DNA from: a virus
Reading direction: 5' to 3' (one strand)
Virus record (IMG/VR): IMGVR_UViG_3300038505_000010
Span: 12,586-35,477 of that record
Length of the DNA stretch: 22,892 nt
Shown: positions 6,996-13,825 of the stretch, in pieces
How the letters are laid out: every line of letters starts with the position of its first letter
How positions within the stretch are numbered: the stretch's first letter is position 1
Notes under the pieces: generated by a model
Databases searched by the model: none
Seen by the model: only the letters and a program-made list of their open reading frames with translations
What the model was told of the DNA's origin: nothing
Made by a program: the position numbers and the translations under genes

Positions 6996-9900
6996 ATGAG
7001 TGAAAGACCACATCAAATAACGGGTTTTAATAAAGGGTTAAATAAAGATGTACATATTTCTTTGTTAGAACCTGAATTTTTACGAGAGGCTTACAATTTT
7101 AGGTTATACACCGAGGATGGTAATGCTTTTATTACTGCTAATCTAAAAGGTACAGAACTTATTAGCTCGCTTACTGCTGATTTTGTACCAATAGGATATG
7201 TAGTAGCAAGAGAGTTTTGTTATATCTTTTCGCACAATCCTTTGACAGGTGAAGGCGAAATAGGAATGTTTCCAAGTTTAGACATATCTAATGTTGCTTT
7301 AATAGGTACAGCAGGAGTAGAAATAAACAATTTACCTATTAGCTATACATATAAGCCTTTGTACAATTTTTACTATCCACCTTCCACAAATAGAACAGCA
7401 TTAAGACATACAAACTTTAATTTTAGTTTAGAGTACCCTGTAGAAGCAGAAGCAAGATTAGATTATGATGGAAGCTATAATTTATATTTTGTAGATTTTA
7501 ACAATAAAATAAGAGTAATAAATACAGGAATAGCAAGACAAGAAAATGGTTTATACAAGCTAACAGAACGAATGTATGAACCTAATAATTTTTTCGATAC
7601 AATGCTACTTATACTAACATCAGACGAGGTAGCTAAAATAGATTATTTGTATCAAGAAGATATAGGAAGGTTAAGATGTGCTACATATATCTATCATATT
7701 GCATATAGTAATGATAAGATAAATAAGACGGCTATTATATCAAGTAGTATGCCAGTAGTGGTATATGAGAGGCGAAATAATAGTATAGATATGGGTAGTG
7801 AGGATAGTAGATATGGTAATACAGAAATAGCTTTTAGTACATCAGATAATTATGAAGAAACCTTTGCACAGATAACTAATGTAATGCAAGTAAGTGGTGT
7901 AGATACACAATTTAGGTATATGCACGTTTTTTTTGAAATTATCTATGGTATAGGCAATAAAGAGTATGGAGTATATGAGTTTCAAGAACCTATTGATATT
8001 ACAGGAAATACTATCAGTTTTAAGCATACAGGATTAGAACCGCTAAATAGCTTATCGGATAAAGCTATAAATATATTTTATGCACAAATAGCAACAGCCA
8101 AAAGTGTAGCACAATTAGATAGCAGGTTATTGCTTTTTCATACAAAGACTGATGATGCAGAAAAGCAGTTTAAGGCATTAGAAAACTATGCTCAAAGAAT
8201 ACAAGTAAGGCATATAAAGGTAGATTTAGGGAAGCTATCAGATTTTGAATATAGTTGGCAAAACGCTTATATAGAGCAGACTTTACCGCAACTAAACTTA
8301 TCTAATTCTGGGTATCAAAATCCTTATCATATCTATTACAATTTAGGTTATCATTATGGAGAAATATATCAATTTGGTATCCAATACATACTAAAAGGTA
8401 ATGTATTTAGCAATGTCTTTTTATTAAGTGGAGCAGATGATTTAAATTGTATTACATCATTTAGCAGTTTAACAAATGATAAAGGGATATATCGTTTTCC
8501 TAAGAGGGGAGTAAATGGATTTGATGGCAGTAGTTTTACAAGCAATTTGCATACAGACCATTTGGTAGCAATGTTTCCTACTTTCAGTTTCCCTGATTGG
8601 AACTTAACATTACCAAATCCTGATGAAAATGAAGCAAACGAGTTTGTCAGGGATAATGTAATAGGATTTCGTTTAGTAAGGTTAGAAAGAAAGAAAGATT
8701 GCTTTGGTCAAGGCATTGTTGTCCCTTGCTACTCTGTACCACCTTTTAAGTGGGGCTTTGATAGTCAGCCATTAAGAGAACTTACAGTTTTTTACAATTA
8801 TCATTATGGATATAGCACAAGATACCCCGCTTCGGATTTGTATTATTTTGTGAGCAATTCTACATATAGAAAAAGGTTAAGCGATTTTTTAAGGGATAGC
8901 AAGAACGTAAGGAAAGTAATACCTTTACCTTCGGGCTTGTTAGATGGAGCAGATAGATTAGAGGGAACTATAGAATTCAATAATTTTCAAAGTATTATTA
9001 TATCACAAGCCTACCGAGACCCTTTTAGGGTTGCTTATGTAAGTATGGATATAATAGCAGATGAGCGTTTATATGGAAGTGTTTTAAACAATAATGACAT
9101 TAGCTTTGAAGTAACAGGTAGTTATTTATTAAAGCCTACTTATCAGTTTGTTACTTTAACCGATTTTTATAATACAGGAAACAGTGCTGGTGTAAGTTAT
9201 TGTATGCAGATGGCTTTTTTTAATGAAGCCTATCCTCCTATATTTCCGCATTTAGCGGGCAATGAAAACGATAGTTATGCAAGGATAAATAATTATCTTT
9301 TTAAGGGGAAAAGTTATTTTGTTTATGCAGGCAGACCAGCAAGCAATGAAAAATTTACTTCTCAAATAAATACACACGACGAAGGAGGATTTAAGATTTT
9401 TCACCCTAATCAGAGTGGAGGTGAAAATGGTTGGGTAGTACCTATGCAGACAAATTGGAATGCTTATGTAGGAATAACTTTGGGATATGGTTGGGAAACG
9501 CATACTGCACCATTAAGTAGGACAGGAGCATTAGAAGTAAATGGAGTACCTACAAATTTATATTTTAGGGATACAGCATTAGAAGAGCTATACACACCAC
9601 CAAGCCTTAATATGATAAGTCCTCAACCAGGGGATACCTCTAATCCTATGGATTGTTATTATTTGAGTATAGGAACATCAGGGGGTTATTATTATGACCC
9701 AGGGAAACAATATATGAATTATGATATAAATTATCAAGATTTTCATATACACGACAGAGCTTGGATAGTAGATTTATTTACCAGCAGTACAGGTAGGACA
9801 ACTAATATATACAATTGGTATGATGGACTTACGCAAGTAAAGTTTTTCATTCCTATCACTTTAAACTTATCTAAACAAGAAGTAGCAAGTAATAGCTATT

Positions 9901-11492
9901 TTATCAGGGGGTATAATGGAGATAATTATCAGGGGGTATGGTATAGGAAGTTTTGGTTTAGCAATTACAGACATAGTTTTGGTGGTAGTAATGGAGATAG
10001 ATATGTATATGGTGGAGTAATAACAATGGCTAAATGCGACAACAATTACAATCCATATAGTAGGGTAAGGGAATTATGGAGTGTAACAGAAAGAGAGCCA
10101 ATGAGTGAGGGGACACAAGGTAATAGGAGAGCATTTTTTCCTGTATATGCTAATTCACTTATGTATAACCAAGCATCACCACCAAGAATAAAACCAAGTG
10201 ATGGAGTATATTTTTCTGCTACAAAACTAAATGTATTTTTCTATGCTAAAAACTATCATACTTTTGAGAGTTTGTTTTATGAGTTAGGGGGTAATTCACA
10301 ATGGGGCGGATATATTGTAAATTTGTTAAACGTAAAAGAAATATTAGAAATACAGAATTATTTTCCTACAAGATTATACTATTCAGAAAAGCATATTAAC
10401 AATAGTTTTATAGACAATTATAGAGTAGTATATCCATTTAGTTTTCAGGATTACGATTTAAGTTTGGGGAAAGGTACAGCAGTAAGAGTATTAAATAATA
10501 GGTTGTATATTATTCAGGAAGATGGAGTAAGTTTAGTAAGTTTTAATGAAAGGCAAGCTATTAGTGAGGAAGGTAGTGTATATATAGATACTACATCAGT
10601 ATTAAGTCCCTATCAAGCGACTTTGTCAAGAAAATATGGTAGTATTCATAGGGATAGTGTAATAGCTACAGACAATAGCATATATTTTATAGATGCTAAA
10701 CGCAGGTCTATATGTAGGATAGAAGAGGGAGGAGTTAGGGATTTAAGTGAAGGTAGGATAAGTAGTTTTTTAAATGAGATATTTGATGTATATGGAGAAG
10801 ATACGAGGGAATTATCAGGGGCGATATATGTAAGGAGTTTTTACAATAGGAGATATGATGAGATAAATTTTGTGATATATAAGAGGAGAAATCCTGCGGT
10901 AGCATACAATATAGTATTTAGTGAGAAGCTAAATGTGTTTATAGTACATAGTTATTTACCTGCAATAGGGTTTAGTATTTTTGATGATTATTATACTTTA
11001 TTTGACAATGAGCCTATTATTACATTTCCTAATGATAGTCCTGTATATCAGAATGGTTTATATAATATATATCAGAATGATGTAAGCAATATAAGGAATA
11101 GGTTTTACGGAACGGATTATCCTATGTATTTTCATTACATAGTAAATACAGATTATCAAATGCAAAAGATATTTGATAATATAACTATTTTATCTAATCA
11201 TATACTACCTACAAGGTTGTTTTATAGGATTACTAATGAAAATGGTATTGTATTACAAGATACTATTTACTATGCTAATGGAATACCTTTGGGAGTGATA
11301 AATAATATAGTAAATAGAATTAGTTATAGGGAACATACTGCAAGATTTGCTATACCATATACAGATAAAAGTTCTAATATAGTAGGTAGGAGGTATAGGG
11401 ATAAGGCAATAGAGATAGGTATATATTATGATACCAATGACTATGTAGAGATACAACGTATTATTACGTATTTCAGATATAGTTTTAGTTAG
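6996..11492 (+). CDS. Tail muzzle / stabilization-type protein, 1498 aa
   Basis: Closes the distal tail and probably gates DNA exit. The N-terminus has the characteristic QITGFNKGLNKDVHISLLEP followed by EFLREAYNFRLYTEDGN (about 7-44), as in crAss-like 'stabilization' proteins. Most of the chain is beta-rich with many Tyr, Asn and Gly. Near residues 1150-1265 a conserved-looking block reads PFSFQDYDLSLGKGTAVRVL, then SLVSFNERQ, YGSIHRDSVIATDNSIYFID and CRIEEGGVRDLSEGRIS, resembling repeated beta-propeller-like blades also seen in podovirus gp10-like proteins. The end (about 1310-1380) contains HSYLPAIGFSIFDDYYTLFD and fyg-type sequence typical of the family. The length is in the range expected for crAss muzzle proteins. 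Arg is mostly AGA/AGG. The start follows a TAGTTATG junction. Confidence 0.85.
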   Translation: MSERPHQITGFNKGLNKDVHISLLEPEFLREAYNFRLYTEDGNAFITANLKGTELISSLTADFVPIGYVVAREFCYIFSHNPLTGEGEIGMFPSLDISNVALIGTAGVEINNLPISYTYKPLYNFYYPPSTNRTALRHTNFNFSLEYPVEAEARLDYDGSYNLYFVDFNNKIRVINTGIARQENGLYKLTERMYEPNNFFDTMLLILTSDEVAKIDYLYQEDIGRLRCATYIYHIAYSNDKINKTAIISSSMPVVVYERRNNSIDMGSEDSRYGNTEIAFSTSDNYEETFAQITNVMQVSGVDTQFRYMHVFFEIIYGIGNKEYGVYEFQEPIDITGNTISFKHTGLEPLNSLSDKAINIFYAQIATAKSVAQLDSRLLLFHTKTDDAEKQFKALENYAQRIQVRHIKVDLGKLSDFEYSWQNAYIEQTLPQLNLSNSGYQNPYHIYYNLGYHYGEIYQFGIQYILKGNVFSNVFLLSGADDLNCITSFSSLTNDKGIYRFPKRGVNGFDGSSFTSNLHTDHLVAMFPTFSFPDWNLTLPNPDENEANEFVRDNVIGFRLVRLERKKDCFGQGIVVPCYSVPPFKWGFDSQPLRELTVFYNYHYGYSTRYPASDLYYFVSNSTYRKRLSDFLRDSKNVRKVIPLPSGLLDGADRLEGTIEFNNFQSIIISQAYRDPFRVAYVSMDIIADERLYGSVLNNNDISFEVTGSYLLKPTYQFVTLTDFYNTGNSAGVSYCMQMAFFNEAYPPIFPHLAGNENDSYARINNYLFKGKSYFVYAGRPASNEKFTSQINTHDEGGFKIFHPNQSGGENGWVVPMQTNWNAYVGITLGYGWETHTAPLSRTGALEVNGVPTNLYFRDTALEELYTPPSLNMISPQPGDTSNPMDCYYLSIGTSGGYYYDPGKQYMNYDINYQDFHIHDRAWIVDLFTSSTGRTTNIYNWYDGLTQVKFFIPITLNLSKQEVASNSYFIRGYNGDNYQGVWYRKFWFSNYRHSFGGSNGDRYVYGGVITMAKCDNNYNPYSRVRELWSVTEREPMSEGTQGNRRAFFPVYANSLMYNQASPPRIKPSDGVYFSATKLNVFFYAKNYHTFESLFYELGGNSQWGGYIVNLLNVKEILEIQNYFPTRLYYSEKHINNSFIDNYRVVYPFSFQDYDLSLGKGTAVRVLNNRLYIIQEDGVSLVSFNERQAISEEGSVYIDTTSVLSPYQATLSRKYGSIHRDSVIATDNSIYFIDAKRRSICRIEEGGVRDLSEGRISSFLNEIFDVYGEDTRELSGAIYVRSFYNRRYDEINFVIYKRRNPAVAYNIVFSEKLNVFIVHSYLPAIGFSIFDDYYTLFDNEPIITFPNDSPVYQNGLYNIYQNDVSNIRNRFYGTDYPMYFHYIVNTDYQMQKIFDNITILSNHILPTRLFYRITNENGIVLQDTIYYANGIPLGVINNIVNRISYREHTARFAIPYTDKSSNIVGRRYRDKAIEIGIYYDTNDYVEIQRIITYFRYSFS

Positions 11493-11511
11493 TAAAAAAA
11501 ACATTACATAT

Positions 11512-12204
11512 ATGAAGTGCAAAAGCAAGTTTAATAAAAGGTATTTACAAAATGGCGATATAATAGAGCAAAAAAGTATATTAGGCTATAAAAGACATAG
11601 TCCTTTTGTAGATGAAGAATATTTAGTAATAGATAGTCCTCGTGGCAAGATAACAATGAAAGAGGTAGATTTTCCTATATTAGGAATAGGAGAGAATGGA
11701 GAAAGTATAATAATGAAGCCAGAGAAAGAATATCAGTTTAGTAGTAAGAAAGTATTAGAAATACCTTTGCACAAGTTAAAGAGAAAAACAAAATTTAGTA
11801 GTGGTGGTCTATTTACTAATTTAACCAATAGCAATCCATTAGTATTTACTAATTTAGCCAATAGCAATCCATTAGCACCTAAACCTTTAAAGATGAGTGC
11901 AGGCAGTATAACGGAAGACAATGCGGATAGTGTATTAGATGGCTATAATAAAATGCAGGGAACAATAGGAACAGTAGGAGCAGGTATAAAAAGTGTAGGT
12001 AGTGTATTAGACACTTTTATTCCTGGTGCAGGTTTAATAGGAAATGTAGTAGGTGGTTTAGTAGAAGGGGTAGGAACTTTGGGAACAAAGTTATTGTATG
12101 GTGATAAAGTAAAGAGAGCTCAAGATTTGAAAGCCTATGGTATTTATGCAAATAAGATGAGAAAACAAGAAATAGATATGAAAAATGCTTTGGGGTACAT
12201 TTAA
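11512..12204 (+). CDS. Small cargo-like virion protein with glycine-rich hydrophobic tract, 230 aa
   Basis: Residues 1-90 form a beta-rich domain containing GYKRHSPFVDEEYLVIDSP and KITMKEVDFPILGI, then IIMKPEKEYQFSS. I associate this GYxxxSPf...ITM-x-x-V-x-x-P..k-M-P-g--Y-F pattern with uncharacterised virion proteins of Bacteroidota phages. KTKFSSGGL (about 92-100) is followed by an exact-frame tandem duplication (101-122). Residues 149-196 are rich in Gly with Val/Ile/Leu (TVGAGIKSVGSVLDTFIPGA and GLIGNVVGGLVEGVGTLG), a pattern suited to membrane insertion. A basic helical tail ends the protein. It is the first gene after the muzzle gene, so an ejected internal protein is a plausible role. 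The start shares TTACATATATGAA with the gene at 12271. Confidence 0.7.
   Translation: MKCKSKFNKRYLQNGDIIEQKSILGYKRHSPFVDEEYLVIDSPRGKITMKEVDFPILGIGENGESIIMKPEKEYQFSSKKVLEIPLHKLKRKTKFSSGGLFTNLTNSNPLVFTNLANSNPLAPKPLKMSAGSITEDNADSVLDGYNKMQGTIGTVGAGIKSVGSVLDTFIPGAGLIGNVVGGLVEGVGTLGTKLLYGDKVKRAQDLKAYGIYANKMRKQEIDMKNALGYI
11812..11877 (+). repeat. 33-base tandem duplication inside the 230-aa gene
   Basis: Two adjacent 33-base units, 11812-11844 and 11845-11877, agree at 31 of 33 positions. They encode FTNLTNSNPLV and FTNLANSNPLA. The low divergence points to a recent slippage or recombination event, kept in frame. Confidence 0.93.
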
Positions 12205-12236
12205 TTTTTATTTATCAAAAATGTTTTTTATATTTG
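12205..12236 (+). promoter_or_regulatory. Candidate promoter for the cargo block
   Basis: In the 66-base gap before the 485-aa gene, TATATTTG at 12229-12236 exactly fits TAnnTTTG and lies 34 bases before the ATG. It is preceded by TTTTTATT, CAAAA and a T-run, the same order as at 5143-5171. No convincing -33 box is present. Confidence 0.4.
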
Positions 12237-12270
12237 GTTGTTTTTATTACAAACTTAATTATTTACATAT

Positions 12271-13728
12271 ATGAAAAAGAAACTAAAATACTATCAAAAA
12301 GCTGGCAAATATACAAATGTAAAGCCAAGTGGAGGTGAAACAGGACAAGTGTTTCAAAGCATTGCAAGTCAAAATCCTGATTTGTTAAATTACAAAAATG
12401 CTTTTTTAAGCGAGTATCCTGATGCAGACGAAGATGTTGCAAATAGTGTAGCAATAATAGCTTATAGTAAGAAAGCAAATAATCCCGCTATTAGAAAGCA
12501 ATTTTTGACTAAATTAGGAGGTGGAGATTATTTTAAGGGATATTCTTTGTACAATGAGTTTATCAATCAAAACGAGGAAGTTTATGAAAAAGAGCCTAAA
12601 AGAGAAATTAAATATAATAAAAAGCAAAAAGGAGATAAGTATCAACAAGGAAATGAAACTATGAAAAAAGATTTTGAGTATATTTCAGAAGATATGTATA
12701 ACACTAACTTAAAAGATTTGTCAAATATGAAAAAGAAAATGCAAAAAGGACAAATGTTCCCTTCATTCCCTATTGCTACACCTACATCAAACAAAGGTGT
12801 TAGTGATGCTGAATATAATTCTAATAGAGAGTTATATTTAAGAGCAGACAAGCTAATATACGATTTAGCTAAGTTAGAAGAAGATATGAAAGAAAGTGCT
12901 TATTACTTGCAAAAAAATAAGAATTATGAAGTTGAAAACACTATATCTGCTTTGAAAAAAAGGAGAAATGAGATTTTAAGTGAGTATAATTTTATTAAAG
13001 ATAGAATAGGAGATGATATAGATGAGATTATCCCTAATGAAATGTTTAATCGTGTAATAAATTATGATTTTGTAAAAGGAGAAACTAAAAATCCTAAATC
13101 TAATGAAATAGCTTATGATAGAGCTATTGAAATGACAACGGATAAAAAACAAAGTAAAAAGCAGTCAAGGCAAGATTTAGCAAATGTTTCTACAAAAGAC
13201 TTATGGGAAATGCTAACCCAAAGTTCTTGGCAAGAAGCTAAAAAGCAAGGTTTAACAGATGGCAGTGCAGAACAAAATTTAGCTTTAAGAACAAAACTTA
13301 TAGAAGGCAATGCTGATTTGTTAAAACAAAAGTTTAGTGGTAAAGAATTGCAATTTGCCAAAGGTGGGAAAGTATATGGAGCAAGTCATCAAGAAGGAGG
13401 AGTACCTGCGGTAGATGCTAATACAGGAGAACAAGTAGCAGAAGTAGAAGGAGGGGAAAGAATATTTAGTAGAGAGGATACGCAAGCTATGGAGCAGATG
13501 GTTATGCAAATAGCAAATGCAAAAAGCGAGCAAGAAGGCAATCAACTTGCTATGCAATTAGGATATATGGTAGCGGAGATGATTATGGAACAAATGCAAA
13601 GACAGGGCAAAGAGAATATGGGACAAGATATGGAAGAAATGCCTATGAAAGAAGAAGCTATGCCTATGGCTATGGGTGGAAGAAAGCTAAAAGCAAATAG
13701 AGTATTAGAGTTATTAAATAGCTATTAA
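12271..13728 (+). CDS. Cargo-like virion protein with Met-rich C-terminus, 485 aa
   Basis: Function unknown. It starts MKKKLKY, like two neighbours. Residues 34-106 form a domain that recurs in the 821-aa protein (182-249), with core KLGGGDYFKGYSLYN. Residues 107-350 are charged and helical. Residues 361-403 contain LQFAKGGKVYGASHQEGGVP and, 13 residues on, EVEGGERIFSREDTQ; this GG..SH..GGV...EGGE layout recurs near the ends of many phage virion and tape-measure-like proteins as far as I recall. From about 407 to 468 the chain is unusually rich in Met, and it ends MGGRKLKANRVLELLNSY. The gene has a candidate promoter upstream and a tRNA gene 7 bases after its stop. The context suggests a packaged internal protein. 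Confidence 0.72.
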   Translation: MKKKLKYYQKAGKYTNVKPSGGETGQVFQSIASQNPDLLNYKNAFLSEYPDADEDVANSVAIIAYSKKANNPAIRKQFLTKLGGGDYFKGYSLYNEFINQNEEVYEKEPKREIKYNKKQKGDKYQQGNETMKKDFEYISEDMYNTNLKDLSNMKKKMQKGQMFPSFPIATPTSNKGVSDAEYNSNRELYLRADKLIYDLAKLEEDMKESAYYLQKNKNYEVENTISALKKRRNEILSEYNFIKDRIGDDIDEIIPNEMFNRVINYDFVKGETKNPKSNEIAYDRAIEMTTDKKQSKKQSRQDLANVSTKDLWEMLTQSSWQEAKKQGLTDGSAEQNLALRTKLIEGNADLLKQKFSGKELQFAKGGKVYGASHQEGGVPAVDANTGEQVAEVEGGERIFSREDTQAMEQMVMQIANAKSEQEGNQLAMQLGYMVAEMIMEQMQRQGKENMGQDMEEMPMKEEAMPMAMGGRKLKANRVLELLNSY

Positions 13729-13735
13729 AAGCTAA

Positions 13736-13809
13736 TCCCCCATAGCTCAATTGGTTAGAGCACCTGACTCATAATCAGAAGGTTGTAGGTTCAAGTCCTG
13801 CTGGGGGAA
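13736..13809 (+). tRNA. tRNA with anticodon CAU, probably tRNA-Ile2 (AUA decoding)
   Basis: A full cloverleaf can be drawn: acceptor TCCCCCA with TGGGGGA (7 pairs), D stem GCTC/GAGC, anticodon stem CCTGA/TCAGA with a C-A mismatch at 27-43, loop CTCATAA, variable loop AGGTT, T arm GTAGG-TTCAAGT-CCTGC, discriminator A. The 74-base gene does not encode CCA. It lacks the C1/A72 mismatch and GGG/CCC pairs of initiator tRNA. CAU can be elongator Met or the lysidine-modified Ile2; C4-G69 and C5-G68 are present, which I recall as recognition elements of the lysidine synthase TilS, favouring Ile2. It lies between two virion genes on the same strand, so it is probably cut from a longer transcript. Confidence 0.93.
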
Positions 13810-13825
13810 CTAAACAAGAAATATT

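Noticed and set aside
13736-13809. tRNA gene as an integration site or remnant
   Set aside because: No integrase, no direct repeat of the tRNA 3' end, and the gene is complete and embedded in a continuous virion gene block.
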